Below, one piece after another: positions 26,410-35,168 of a stretch of DNA of 64,000 nucleotides. Below the pieces are notes generated by a model that was given only the letters and a program-made list of their open reading frames with translations, was not told the DNA's origin and searched no databases. Position 1 is the first letter of the stretch. Every line of letters starts with the position of its first letter. The position numbers were made by a program, and so were the translations under genes. Origin of the DNA: an uncultured Isosphaeraceae bacterium (GTDB taxonomy: Bacteria; Planctomycetota; Planctomycetia; Isosphaerales; Isosphaeraceae); NCBI GenBank assembly GCA_945957605.1, contig CAMFLR010000020.1, positions 1 through 64,000 on the forward strand, given 5' to 3'.

Positions 26410-27654
26410 CTAGGGTATGCCCGGCATGCGCACGCGGCGGCTTGGATTCCCAAAGTCTGTCGAGATTTTCAATCCAGGTATCGCCGCTTTGATTTTCGCC
26501 ACTCCTTCTTCACTCACACGCGTGCTCCGAACGTCTAACGCTTTGAGCCCTTTCAGTCCGCAAAGGCCACTGAGTCCAGAATCAGTAATCAAAGTCGTGT
26601 TAATATTTAACTTTTCCAAGTTTGGAAGCCCGGCGACGATCGCCATTCCCGCGTCAGTCACTTCTGTCGCCGCGATGTCAAGATTTCGCAGGCTTTTCAT
26701 TTCCTTGAGTTCACGAAGCAATGAATCGTTTACGCGGTTCATACTGCTGAGATCCAACACTTCCAGCCGAAGTCCACGGATATCTTTCAGGAATGTCCCG
26801 GTTACCGCGTTGCCTTGAGGCGAGAGTTCTCGAAGATGAGTTAGCGCGGCGAGTTGGGCAACGCCTGCATCGGTAATCGGACCATAGCCGATGATCAGTT
26901 TTTCGAGAGCGAACATTTTGGCTATCTCAGCCAGGCAAGCATCATTAATCTCAATCGGATAAAGTATCGTTAGATGTTTCAGGTGTGGAAGCTTTGCAAG
27001 ATGCATCAATCCCGTCTCGCTGATCCCTGATCGCCCATCGAGCGCAATTTCTTCGAGGTTAACCAGTTTCGAGAGTTGTGCGAGTCCCACATTCGAAATT
27101 CGATGCTGGATCTTGAAGCCACTAAGTGTACTGCTATGTAGATCTAGCTTGCGCAGTGCAGTGAGACGTGCCAGATGAATCATGCTAGCGTCCGTCAGAG
27201 GAAACGTGGCCATTTCGAGGTTTAGCTCGCGAAGGTGGGAAAGCCCCTTCAGATGGGCTAGTCCCGCATCAGTGAGTTTTGAGCCAGCAAGCCTCAGAAC
27301 TTGAAGCCGGCCAAGAGTGCCGACGGGGATGAGTTCATCGTCCGTCATTGTCTCTTCGTAGAAATCAACCTCATAAACTTCACGGAAATATTCCTCACCG
27401 ATACGCGCGACTAACCACTCGGGCCAGAACGAATTGCGTCGAAACGTTTGCTTGCCGTTGACTATCTCGTCTTCATAGACGACATACCCTCCCGCTTTCT
27501 GAACAGCCGCCACCGCTTCTTTTTGTGTTACCGCTTTTCTCACTTTCCAACCCATCACCACCCCAAAAACCAGGATGGCAACGATTAGCGTTCGCACACT
27601 GAACACGAATCGCCTTCGCTTGCGCTTCGCCGCAGGGATCACTTCGTTCGGCAT
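26410..27654 (-). CDS. Membrane-anchored leucine-rich repeat protein
   Basis: 414 residues. A basic N-terminus (KRKRRRF) and one helix (VFSVRTLIVAILVFGVVMGW, about 15-34) anchor it. From about residue 105 to 400 it has roughly a dozen LRR units of 23-26 residues of the bacterial RNI type: GRLQVLRLAGSKLTDAGLAH, LPNLEKLNINTTLITDSGL, LKGLKALDVRSTRVSEEGVA. The repeats should form a curved solenoid used for protein contacts. Planctomycetes carry many such proteins without known ligands. The basic N-terminus favours a helix with the LRRs outside the cytoplasm. Confidence 0.85.
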   Translation of the reverse strand: MPNEVIPAAKRKRRRFVFSVRTLIVAILVFGVVMGWKVRKAVTQKEAVAAVQKAGGYVVYEDEIVNGKQTFRRNSFWPEWLVARIGEEYFREVYEVDFYEETMTDDELIPVGTLGRLQVLRLAGSKLTDAGLAHLKGLSHLRELNLEMATFPLTDASMIHLARLTALRKLDLHSSTLSGFKIQHRISNVGLAQLSKLVNLEEIALDGRSGISETGLMHLAKLPHLKHLTILYPIEINDACLAEIAKMFALEKLIIGYGPITDAGVAQLAALTHLRELSPQGNAVTGTFLKDIRGLRLEVLDLSSMNRVNDSLLRELKEMKSLRNLDIAATEVTDAGMAIVAGLPNLEKLNINTTLITDSGLSGLCGLKGLKALDVRSTRVSEEGVAKIKAAIPGLKISTDFGNPSRRVRMPGIP

Positions 27655-27891
27655 GGGAGTAAAGACCCCTCAAGCAATAATAGTTCGAACGATTCAGAAA
27701 TAATGGCGCGCGATCCTGTCGTTACGCACTCACCCAAACGAGTATTGACTCATGAAAATACTACGAGAAGCCACTTGTAATCAATCTCCAAAAGATGGCA
27801 CGACGGGCCGAATGCCTGGCACCCTTTTTCAGCACTTGGCCCGCCCCAGTTGAATTAGCCCGCGTGCGATTGAATGCTCACTTGATCTCAT

Positions 27892-28983
27892 TCACTTGAC
27901 CTGAAAGTAGCCCCAAAGCTCGACTTCCTGACCGTCCTCAAGGGTCACATTGATGCGATAGCTGACTGGTGTCGCTCGCTTGAATGGTGGCAAGGCCAGA
28001 CGCGTTGGTGGGCTGCCGGTGGTCCCAAGCTCTGTCTTGACCTCGGACCAAGGACCGGCGATCTCGGTCTGATAACGGGCGCGGAGCGACTTAACTTTCG
28101 CACTGCTCGGCCAGCGAAGGACGAGCGCAACCGGTTGGCCGGTTTTCGGCGTCGCCGGTGTTGGGATGGCAGTAAATGCGGTGAAGAGGGAATCGGGGCC
28201 TTTGTCACGCGCCGTCTTTGGCTTCCAGCCCAGCGTCTTCTTCTGTTCAACATTCAAGAATGTCTCATTTAGCCATCCTTGATACTGAGCAAGGCCCATG
28301 ACAGAATTGTCGATCGGCTCCGGGTGGGGCAGGCCGATCGTGTGCCCGATACCTTCGTGATAGACCACGCAATCCGATCCAGAATACGGCACTCTCCAGC
28401 CGTCTGCGCTAACCAGGCCGAGCCCGAATCCTTCCCCAGACCAGTATGTGGCCCTCGCACCACCCGAATCGGCCCCGGGGAAATGCCGGCCGCCTTCGCC
28501 GATGTTCCCCTCGTGTTCCTCCTTGCCGTCGACGACCCTGATGCGGCGGAAGTCGTCGAGTTCCCGCCAATTGATCTCGCTGAGGACGAGCAAGATGGGG
28601 AACGCGCCTCGCGGCTTTCCTGGCCATTTCAAGGCATTTCGGGTCTCGTCGACCGTGTTATAGAACGTCTCATTCGGGTCTTTGCCTCTGATCGCCTCGG
28701 AGGTCTTCGACGCGCGGAACGGCTCGGCACCGACGATCACCTTCAGGCTCGACTGGCCGTCGAGTTCCCGTCGATGGAACGCCTCCAGCCGCTTCGCGAA
28801 GTAGCTCACCCGGTCACGCCAGTCGGTCAACGGAGCGCGGTCTTTGGGTACGAAATAGACGAGGGTCAACTCAATGTTCGCGATTGAATGCCTGCCGTCG
28901 AAAGTGCGTAGCCCCTCATCCGCAATGATCGGCCGCGCGAACAGGACACCCAAGAAGAACAACGCGACCATTCGTCGGGTCAT
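27892..28983 (-). CDS. Secreted metzincin-like protein with altered zinc motif
   Basis: 363 residues with a signal peptide (MTRRMVALFFLGVLFARPII then ADEG). The likely metal site is YHEGIGHTIGLPHPEP at 208-223. Residues 214-220 (HTIGLPH) match the HxxGxxH half of a metzincin, but the first half is HEGIGH, with three residues rather than two between Glu and His. A Met-containing turn, NSVMGLAQYQ, follows as in metzincins. The C-terminal 100 residues look like a beta-sandwich (SYRINVTLEDGQEVELWGYF). It may be an active family with a shifted helix turn, or a non-catalytic binder. Both flanking genes lie on the same strand but at large gaps. Confidence 0.75.
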   Translation of the reverse strand: MTRRMVALFFLGVLFARPIIADEGLRTFDGRHSIANIELTLVYFVPKDRAPLTDWRDRVSYFAKRLEAFHRRELDGQSSLKVIVGAEPFRASKTSEAIRGKDPNETFYNTVDETRNALKWPGKPRGAFPILLVLSEINWRELDDFRRIRVVDGKEEHEGNIGEGGRHFPGADSGGARATYWSGEGFGLGLVSADGWRVPYSGSDCVVYHEGIGHTIGLPHPEPIDNSVMGLAQYQGWLNETFLNVEQKKTLGWKPKTARDKGPDSLFTAFTAIPTPATPKTGQPVALVLRWPSSAKVKSLRARYQTEIAGPWSEVKTELGTTGSPPTRLALPPFKRATPVSYRINVTLEDGQEVELWGYFQVK

Positions 28984-29309
28984 CGAACATGCTCCAGGGA
29001 TTTGGCTGCGAAACGCGTGGCAAGGGAGACGGAGTTAAGACCGAGATTTTCGATCGTTTTTACGCGACGTGCAGCTCTTTGTCGACAAGGGTTCGACATT
29101 ATCCGGATACGCTGTAGCAGCCTGAGCGCAATCTGATGAAAGGATCGGGTACAAGCTTTTCGTTGACTGTCATGACTAAAGAGCGATCCTGCCCCGAAAT
29201 ATATGAAGTATCGACTGAACATCGCTGTTGGTCGCCTCGAGGAAGACAACGTGATTCAGTGTCCGGATACCGTTGATCTGCCTATAAAGTTCGGTATCAG
29301 GATCTCTGC
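28984..29309. other. Upstream region of the metzincin-like gene
   Basis: About 325 bp with no gene seen. It should contain the metzincin gene promoter reading leftward. Its right end passes into the duplicated fragment at about 29260-29460. Confidence 0.35.
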
Positions 29310-29460
29310 CGTTCAGACGCAGCCTTTCGACGCACGCCCAGCGGCGGCAAGGCCAGAGCCATCACAAGCAGTTGGGCTGCGACGAACGCCCCTCGCGCGA
29401 AACCAATCCTGCCGCAAACTCGTACGATCCCTTCACCTCAAACAACGACGGGTGCCTGGG
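29310..29460 (-). pseudogene. Duplicated fragment of the CcsA-like gene 3' end
   Basis: The minus strand encodes EVKGSYEFAAGL followed by broken sequence, matching FEAKGSYEFAAGLGFALG near the C-terminus of the gene at 32547. DNA similarity spans about 29260-29440 and 32490-32680 (cagttg(g/a)(g/a)ctgc(g/a)acgaacgc is easily aligned). Some internal bases are missing, so no intact frame remains. It is a dead partial duplication. Confidence 0.7.
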
Positions 29461-29480
29461 GCAGAATGCCCAATGCCACT

Positions 29481-30872
29481 TTAGCGGCGGAACATGACAC
29501 TGAAGAGACCGATCATCGCGGAAACGAGCACCATGCCGAGAAGTGCGACCATGACACACTGGCCAACCAGTATCTGCCGTGATGTAACTCGAGTGGGAAT
29601 TCTCGTCAGTTCACGCTTGCTTAGCCTTTCCAAAGCCGGGGCGAGAGGATGGTCATGAAGTTGTCCCGCGGCCATTTTGTCGACCCAAAAAGGACGCCCC
29701 TCTGCGTCAAAAGCAAGGAGGAAGGAGAGTTCAATCGTCTCAGGAAGCCGCGACCGCCACTCCGGACCGATCCACTCTCGGAATTGGGCGTATTGATCCT
29801 GGCGACTCGCCTTGGCCTTAGCCACGAAGGGCAGGAATAGAGCGAGTTGATGCGGCGACACGTGACGCAGTACCTTCTCGAGCTCCCATCGCAGCCCTTC
29901 AGTCTGCCCAGCCTGGAGGATGACCCCTTTTGCGCGCCCCATCAGGTCGGCGACGACGTCTTGCCAATCCCTGCCCCGGACATAGATTCTGAAGGCACCC
30001 AACTTGGGCAACGCCTCGCCCGGATGGCCAATCGCCACGACCTTGCCCACCTTGCTGAAGGCATTGGCGATTTGCTGCTCGGGGGTCTGGTTGTCGACCT
30101 GGAACGATCGCAAGTAAAGTACGATCGTGCAATCCGGGTCGGCCAGCACGTTTTTCCCGTAACTGAAGAACTTTTGGGATTGGTTCCAAAAGAAGAAACT
30201 GAGCGACCCAAATATGCGTGGGATGGAGATGGCTTCTCTCTCCCCGCTAGCGATCGCGAAGAAGACTGCGATCGGGAAGAGTACGAGACATAGTAGCGCG
30301 AATGGAAGCGCGAGTAGCATCAGGGCGATCGAAACCATAAGCGAGCGAGGGGGCGAGTGGACCTCCACGGCCCGGCCATCACGCAACTGGTAGGACCACG
30401 ATTGTCGACGAGTTTTCAGCCGATGATGCCGCTTCTTCCGCCAGGTGCGCTGCAACCTTTCCCAGCGGCCGCCAAGTACGGCGCAAGCGGGTACGAAGAT
30501 TTCCAGAGTGATGTCGATTCCCACGCGCCCCACCGAGACGGCCTTCCCCAGATGCAAAGCCATGAGCATCACACCCGCGGCGAGGGCATAGCTCCGCTGA
30601 GCGCGATCGGCGACAACGGCCGTTAGCCAGCCGGCGAGCAGACCGCCCAGGCACACGCTCACCCCGCGTGTCACCCACACGTCGATCCCATGTGCCAGAG
30701 AGCCGATCAACAAAACTTCGAGAACCAAGCCAAGGCCGAACAAAAGCAGCGCACATAAAGCGGCCGCAGCCAGGTTTCGGAGTGATGATCGAAAGGGGGG
30801 GATCGAAGCACGTCGCGTCATGTCTTGACGATCTGAAGAGGGGCCGGAGATCCGAATCGGCTGGAGTAGCAT
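29481..30872 (-). CDS. Membrane protein with cytoplasmic Rossmann/TIR-like domain
   Basis: 463 residues. About four helices lie in the first 140 residues, one or two at about 175-205 (VSIALMLLALPFALLCLVLF) and one at the very end (LVGQCVMVALLGMVLVSAMI). Between them, about residues 245-400 form a soluble alpha/beta domain: TIVLYLRSFQVDNQTPEQQI, KVGKVVAIGHPGEALPKLGA, WQDVVADLMGRAKGVILQAG, TEGLRWELEKVL. The LRSF-D strand, GHPGE loop and WE helix suggest a nucleotide-binding or TIR-like fold, which I infer from pattern only. TIR-like membrane proteins can be defence effectors, but no defence genes lie nearby. The start could be 51 bp further in, at MTRRASIPPF. Confidence 0.7.
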   Translation of the reverse strand: MLLQPIRISGPSSDRQDMTRRASIPPFRSSLRNLAAAALCALLLFGLGLVLEVLLIGSLAHGIDVWVTRGVSVCLGGLLAGWLTAVVADRAQRSYALAAGVMLMALHLGKAVSVGRVGIDITLEIFVPACAVLGGRWERLQRTWRKKRHHRLKTRRQSWSYQLRDGRAVEVHSPPRSLMVSIALMLLALPFALLCLVLFPIAVFFAIASGEREAISIPRIFGSLSFFFWNQSQKFFSYGKNVLADPDCTIVLYLRSFQVDNQTPEQQIANAFSKVGKVVAIGHPGEALPKLGAFRIYVRGRDWQDVVADLMGRAKGVILQAGQTEGLRWELEKVLRHVSPHQLALFLPFVAKAKASRQDQYAQFREWIGPEWRSRLPETIELSFLLAFDAEGRPFWVDKMAAGQLHDHPLAPALERLSKRELTRIPTRVTSRQILVGQCVMVALLGMVLVSAMIGLFSVMFRR

Positions 30873-30955
30873 GCCCCGTGGCCAAGTTGGGGTGTGGCCT
30901 GGACTACTCAGTAGTTGTCAGTTGTCGGTGAGAAGTCTTCACTTCGGATGAGTGC

Positions 30956-30974
30956 CTGGGGCAAAATGCCCCAG
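30956..30974. repeat. Perfect hairpin in a planctomycete-type intergenic repeat
   Basis: CTGGGGCA and TGCCCCAG form an 8-bp stem with a 3-nt loop. It lies within a stretch (about 30909-31160) containing several copies of AACTGACAACT on either strand. A weaker version of the hairpin occurs at about 29455-29475. There is no T-run, so it looks more like a dispersed repeat than a terminator. Confidence 0.5.
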
Positions 30975-31151
30975 TGCCCAGGGTTATGTTATGCCCATCC
31001 TTCTGGGGCTTCCCTCGCTTCGCTCAGTCCAGCCGCCAGCCACCCCTGGCTGATTCACAAGAACGACTTACTAGCAACTGACAACTACGAACAGTCCAGC
31101 CACTCCGACTTATTCAGCAAGAATGACTCACTGACAACTAGCAACTGACAA

Positions 31152-32057
31152 CTAAGAACTGCTTGAGCCTTTGCTCCTTCCAGCCACTAGCCACATGGCG
31201 AGAACCCCGGTGGCGGCCATGACAATTGAGGATGGCTCCGGAACGCTGTAGGGATCGAGATTGGGATTGTCCCACCCGTTGATCTGTGCAATTGCCAGTA
31301 TGTCGACAGCGGTAATTCCCTTTCGTGTGGTCTTGTCCACCCAATCAAATCCGGTACCCATTAAAGCTGTCGATCCAATGCCTTGATAATTTCCATCACT
31401 GTAAATCGCTTGGAGGTGATCGGCCATGGGCGTGTTTACGATGATCAGACCCGCGAATTGTTGATTGACGTCGGGGGTCACCAGAATATCACGATTTGAC
31501 GGAACGAGCTCTTGGACCAGACCAAGCGCATGGCCAATCTCATGTGTCGCCACTGTCATAAGGTCCACTTCTCCGGCCGCGGGACCGCTAGGGCCTGCCG
31601 GCCACAAACGGCCGATGTTGAGCTCACTCCCATTCACCTCGGCAGTTGAAGGCATCAGCGGTCCGAATGCTGGGTTCGGAATACTGGATGGGTTGGGATC
31701 GGCATACCATTCGACAGTTGACGTTTGGTTGTTGAAAGCCACCGTCCCAGAAACGACGTGGCCGTCTACGATTGAGTAGTTCTGAAACTGCCCATCGAGC
31801 GCAGACCCGAGGTTTGACCATGCAAATTGAAGATTAAGAACAAAATTGACGTTGGGAAATGCCGCCTCCCAGAATCCTGCCGCCGCACTTAAAATATCTT
31901 CAAGGTTGCCACCACCCGCAACCGGAGGAGCAGGCCCCGAACCGGCCGACTCCACAATGTTGATGACGAGCCCCGCCTGCGACACGGCAGGCATGCAAAT
32001 TGCCATCAGGAAAGCAGCAATGAAGATTGAAGACCGAGCGAAGTCTCGTCTAAGCAT
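31152..32057 (-). CDS. PEP-CTERM protein with matrixin-like zinc motif
   Basis: 301 residues. Signal peptide at 1-28 (SIFIAAFLMAICMPAVSQAG). A metzincin-type helix, ATHEIGHALGLVQE at 170-183, supplies His172, Glu173, His176 and Gly179, but position 182, where the third zinc His is expected, is Gln. A candidate Met-turn, STALMGTG, follows later. The C-terminus (272-301) is a PEP-CTERM signal, VPEPSSIVMAATGVLAMWLV, with a short GRSKG end. The protein is therefore exported and exosortase-sorted. The missing ligand may be replaced by the Gln or by a residue from the loop after the helix, or the protein may be inactive. The stop is near the AACTGACAACT repeats. Confidence 0.85.
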   Translation of the reverse strand: MLRRDFARSSIFIAAFLMAICMPAVSQAGLVINIVESAGSGPAPPVAGGGNLEDILSAAAGFWEAAFPNVNFVLNLQFAWSNLGSALDGQFQNYSIVDGHVVSGTVAFNNQTSTVEWYADPNPSSIPNPAFGPLMPSTAEVNGSELNIGRLWPAGPSGPAAGEVDLMTVATHEIGHALGLVQELVPSNRDILVTPDVNQQFAGLIIVNTPMADHLQAIYSDGNYQGIGSTALMGTGFDWVDKTTRKGITAVDILAIAQINGWDNPNLDPYSVPEPSSIVMAATGVLAMWLVAGRSKGSSSS

Positions 32058-32135
32058 TTCATTCTTCCTGTTAGGCTAACTTGTATGTACCGATTCCGAG
32101 GATGCGCCTATATTTATCAACGCATTTCTTTCACG

Positions 32136-32279
32136 ATTGGGTGCCACTGGCTATGCCAGTGCTCTTATGTGCAACGGTCTGTGTGTCACTAGTCTACCCG
32201 TGCTCTTATCATACAAATGAGTGCCCTGATTTTGCGAACGAAAGACGTAGAGCACTGGCATAGCCAGTGGCACCCCAAT
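32136..32279. repeat. 144-bp MITE-like inverted-repeat element
   Basis: The 30-bp left arm (attgggtgccactggctatg to about 32165) and the 31-bp right arm (about 32249-32279) are complementary with a single 1-nt gap. Each arm itself contains the near-palindrome CACTGGCTATGCCAGTG. The 83-bp core has no gene. The layout suits a miniature transposable element or a mobile palindromic repeat. No transposase with matching ends is in the window. Confidence 0.75.
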
Positions 32280-32546
32280 CTATGATATTGCGCTAGGAGA
32301 ATTCCTAGTCAAACGGCTCCAAATCTCTCATGTTGGGGGACTGGGGCTGGACTGACCGAAGCCCCAGGTTAACCCGACAAATTCGTTGCAACGATGCACG
32401 AGCACGGTTTTTTCATAGGGTACCGCCGTGCCAGAGCCCTCACCGAAATTACCAGCAAGGGCTGTGTCGTTCAAGCGACCAATAATCAGTGTCCGGACAC
32501 CATTCTTAAATCCCGGTGTCGGGACCTGTACCGTCCGAGCGCAGCC

Positions 32547-33389
32547 TTACGACGCCCGATTGGCCACGCCGCGCAGGCCCGGCGGCAACAAGGCTAGACC
32601 CATCACAAGCAGTTGAACTGCAACGAACGCTCCTAGTGCGAAACCAAGTCCTGCCGCGAACTCGTACGACCCCTTGGCCTCAAACAATGGCGGGGCGAAC
32701 CAGGCGAGGCCCGCCGCGACGTTTCCGGCGACCGCGACCGCCATACCGGCCCGCACTCCCCGCCGTAGCACAACCGCGTTCAGTCCCACGCACAGCAGAA
32801 CGCCGAGGCCTCCGACTTCACGAGGGTCCCAGGCCCACGCCCGGCCGAGGTGCTGGTCGGCCCAGATCGCCCCCAGGACGATGCCGGCCGCCGTCAGGAC
32901 CAGACTGGCCCAGGTGATTCGGCTAGCTTCTCGGCGGAACGCTGCATCCCGACGGCCATCGTCGCCGCGGCACGCCCGCACCAATAGCGACCAGACCGCC
33001 AGCGCCCCGGCGGCGAGGGCGGCGCAATAGCCCAGGGTGATCGCGGCGATGTGCGCGGCCAGCAGCGGGCCCATCTGCCCGCCTCGCAGCCGAGGCACTC
33101 CGACCGCTGCCAGCAACACAGCGACCATGCCAAGGGCCGCTAAAGCAGCCACGCCCGGCAGCCAAAGGTCAGGCCGAACCTTCGCGTACTCGACCGCGAG
33201 GTCTTCCGGTCGGCCGAGGCATTCGACCGCCCGTCGCCACGCCACGTCCGGGATAACTCCGGCCGTCACCAACCGAGCGAACTCGTCGCGCAGGTGGCTT
33301 TCGAGTTCTTCGGTTACGTCGGCGCGGCGAGCGAGAGGGCCGGGGAGGTCCCGTCGCCACTGCTCGATCCGCCTTTCGAGGTCTTCCAT
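32547..33389 (-). CDS. CcsA/CcmC-like membrane protein fused to a permease-prefix domain
   Basis: 280 residues from the ATG at 33389 (GGGGGA 6 nt upstream). Residues 1-75 are a soluble prefix (MEDLERRIEQWRRDLPGPLA, EELESHLRDEFARLVTAGV), the type found in front of ABC permeases whose genes follow PadR regulators. Six to seven membrane helices follow. Residues about 180-205 hold GAIWADQHLGRAWAWDPREV then GGL, a clear relative of the tryptophan-rich haem-handling signature of cytochrome c assembly proteins (WA...W-WDP-E). It overlaps the PadR gene by 76 bp. It may regulate or take part in cytochrome c biogenesis; the fusion is unusual. Confidence 0.8.
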   Translation of the reverse strand: MEDLERRIEQWRRDLPGPLARRADVTEELESHLRDEFARLVTAGVIPDVAWRRAVECLGRPEDLAVEYAKVRPDLWLPGVAALAALGMVAVLLAAVGVPRLRGGQMGPLLAAHIAAITLGYCAALAAGALAVWSLLVRACRGDDGRRDAAFRREASRITWASLVLTAAGIVLGAIWADQHLGRAWAWDPREVGGLGVLLCVGLNAVVLRRGVRAGMAVAVAGNVAAGLAWFAPPLFEAKGSYEFAAGLGFALGAFVAVQLLVMGLALLPPGLRGVANRAS

Positions 33390-33718
33390 GTCAATTCCCC
33401 CCATAATTGGCCTAGAGTCTGAGCTACCACACGCCACTGTTCCTTCTGATCCGCCAGGGCAGCCCGTCCGGCCGCCTTAAGGGCGTAATACTTCCTCCGG
33501 CGCCCCGCCTCTGACTCGCCCCAGCGCGACTTGATATGGCCCTGTGCTTCGAGCCGGTGCAACACCGGGTAGAGCATGCCGTCGGTCCATTCGACCGCCC
33601 CCCCCGAGAGCTCGCGCACCCTTTGAATGATGGCGTAGCCGTAGCTTTCACCATCTTCGAGGAGTGATAGCACCAGGGGCGCGGCGTAGGCAGCGACGAG
33701 ATCCTTGTTGAGCTTCAT
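33314..33718 (-). CDS. PadR-family transcriptional regulator
   Basis: 134 residues from MKLNKDLVAAYAAPLVLSLL at the ATG at 33718; longer starts add non-coding sequence. The winged helix is typical: LLEDGESYGYAIIQRVREL, then EWTDGMLYPVLHRLEAQGHI with the Y-P-L-LE-G motif, the wing SRWGESEAGRRRKYYALKA and GRAALADQKEQW. PadR proteins repress nearby genes and respond to small molecules. The long overlap with the downstream membrane-protein gene makes translational coupling certain and suggests that the pair regulates itself. Confidence 0.9.
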   Translation of the reverse strand: MKLNKDLVAAYAAPLVLSLLEDGESYGYAIIQRVRELSGGAVEWTDGMLYPVLHRLEAQGHIKSRWGESEAGRRRKYYALKAAGRAALADQKEQWRVVAQTLGQLWGELTWKTSKGGSSSGDGTSPALSLAAPT

Positions 33719-33968
33719 TTCGGCAGCATACCTTGCAGTTCTATGTATTGCCAGATGGAAGTGCAGTGAAAACGAATCGGCGCCCGCGCAGTGCTCGGGA
33801 ATGGGGTGTTCGTGTCCGTCCGCCAGCAAGGTTGACCGGCCCCGCGTGGACGCGTCTCGGCCATGCGGTTTTGATCTCTCTCGCAAGCAGGGGGCTACCG
33901 CACTTCAAAGGCCACGCGTTCGCTCGCTATGCGATCCTTGAGCGGTTTACCCACACTCGTGCTGCCGA
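33719..33968. other. Promoter region of the PadR operon
   Basis: About 250 bp with no gene. A PadR operator would be expected just upstream of 33718, but I cannot point to a convincing ATGT-ACAT-type palindrome. Confidence 0.3.
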
Positions 33969-34190
33969 TCACGTTTCGGCTTCACACAAGTCGGCATGCA
34001 GAAACCAACCAACGATATCGTGCAGGCTGAGACCTGCCGCATTCTCTCCGCTATGACGTCGTACAATTGATCCTTTGCTCTGGCACTATCGGGGTCTAGG
34101 ATTGTCTTGAACCTCGAGAAAACCTTATCGATTGGCGAGTAGTCTAGCCTCAACCTCGGCCAGACCCTCCTGGAAAAACTCATAACCTGG
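33969..34190 (-). pseudogene. IS630-family transposase C-terminal remnant
   Basis: Minus-strand pieces read YSPIDKVFSRFKTILDPDSA then RAKDQLYDVIAERMRQVSA, and in another frame HDIVGWFLHADLCEAET up to a stop at 33969. The pattern YSP-x-x-PI-x-x-VFS-FK followed by a short helix and a GWF-H-A ending is the C-terminal end of IS630/Tc1-like transposases around the third catalytic acid. The Asp-Leu-Asn part of the motif is deleted and a frameshift separates the halves. No ends are visible; only this fragment remains. Confidence 0.5.
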
Positions 34191-34407
34191 GAGACCTGGC
34201 GGCAACTCGAAGCACCGGAGGCTTCCTGCGCAACGCTCCTGGTTGCGAGCGTTCCTATTAGGATGATGGGAAGAAGGACGACGTTAGCCTGGCTGCGTTG
34301 TGGGCAGGATAACAGGTGATTCGTGGTAGAGCCTGCTCTTTGGTGCTCGATGTCGAAAGTGCTGACGAATCGGTCTGTCATGCTTGGCCAAGGCACCGTG
34401 CCGACGG

Positions 34408-35028
34408 TCATGCCATCATCGAGTCCGCATGCCCGTTGACCGGAGGGAGCTCGCGTTGTTCTCGATCCGATCGCTCACCCCAACGGCGTACGAGGTTGGA
34501 TTCGAGATCGAACAGGTCCAGCACGCGCCCAACGGTGTGGTCGACCATATCGTCGAGCGTGGCGGGTTTCGTATAAAACGCCGGCACAGGCGGGAACACA
34601 ATCGCTCCGGCCTCGGTCGCGGTCAACATGTTCCGCAGATGCACGGAGGTGAGGGGGGCCTCGCGTGCGAGAAGAACAAGTCGACGCCGCTCCTTGAGGC
34701 AGACGTCGGCCGCGCGTGTCAGGAGGGATGTAGTCACGCCCGTCGCGACCTCAGCCAAGGTGCGCATCGAGCAAGGCGCGACAATCATGCCGAGTGTTCG
34801 GAATGAACCGCTAGCGATGGCGGCGCCGACGTCGTTGATGCCGTAAGTGACGTCGGCCTTCTCCCGCAGTTCTCGTCCCGAGAGGCTCGTCTCATAGGCG
34901 CGAGTCAATTCACCGGCCCGGTTCGTCACGAGATGTGTCTCGACCCTGATCGCTCGCAAAGCCTCCAGGAGGCGCGTCCCATAAACGATGCCGGTGGCCC
35001 CTGAGATTCCCACAACGATGCGCTTCAT
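34408..35028 (-). CDS. ubiX: UbiX-type flavin prenyltransferase
   Basis: 206 residues. RIVVGISGATGIVYGTRLLE at the N-terminus is the flavin-binding GxTGxxYG motif; the middle has GMIVAPCSMRTLAEVATGVT, and the end has RNMLTATEAGAIVFPPVPAF then Y, the usual UbiX/Pad1 signatures. The enzyme joins dimethylallyl phosphate to FMN to make prenylated FMN, the cofactor of UbiD decarboxylases. It is the last gene of the ubiD-tautomerase-ubiX set on the minus strand, about 140 bp after the tautomerase. Length and start agree with the family. Confidence 0.9.
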   Translation of the reverse strand: MKRIVVGISGATGIVYGTRLLEALRAIRVETHLVTNRAGELTRAYETSLSGRELREKADVTYGINDVGAAIASGSFRTLGMIVAPCSMRTLAEVATGVTTSLLTRAADVCLKERRRLVLLAREAPLTSVHLRNMLTATEAGAIVFPPVPAFYTKPATLDDMVDHTVGRVLDLFDLESNLVRRWGERSDREQRELPPVNGHADSMMA

Positions 35029-35168
35029 CTATGCACCTCTGTTTTGACGTACATTTCTGGATGATCGGCCAGTCGCCGTTCCCTCAGCCGGAGCCTACGC
35101 GACGGCTGAGAAGGGGAGAGGCCCCGCCGGAGTGTGATCCGACGGGCTCCCTCGCGATCCCGGCATTT

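Noticed and set aside
29481..30872. Anti-phage defence island around the TIR-like protein
   Set aside because: No nuclease, helicase, CBASS or restriction gene is adjacent, and the domain call is itself uncertain.
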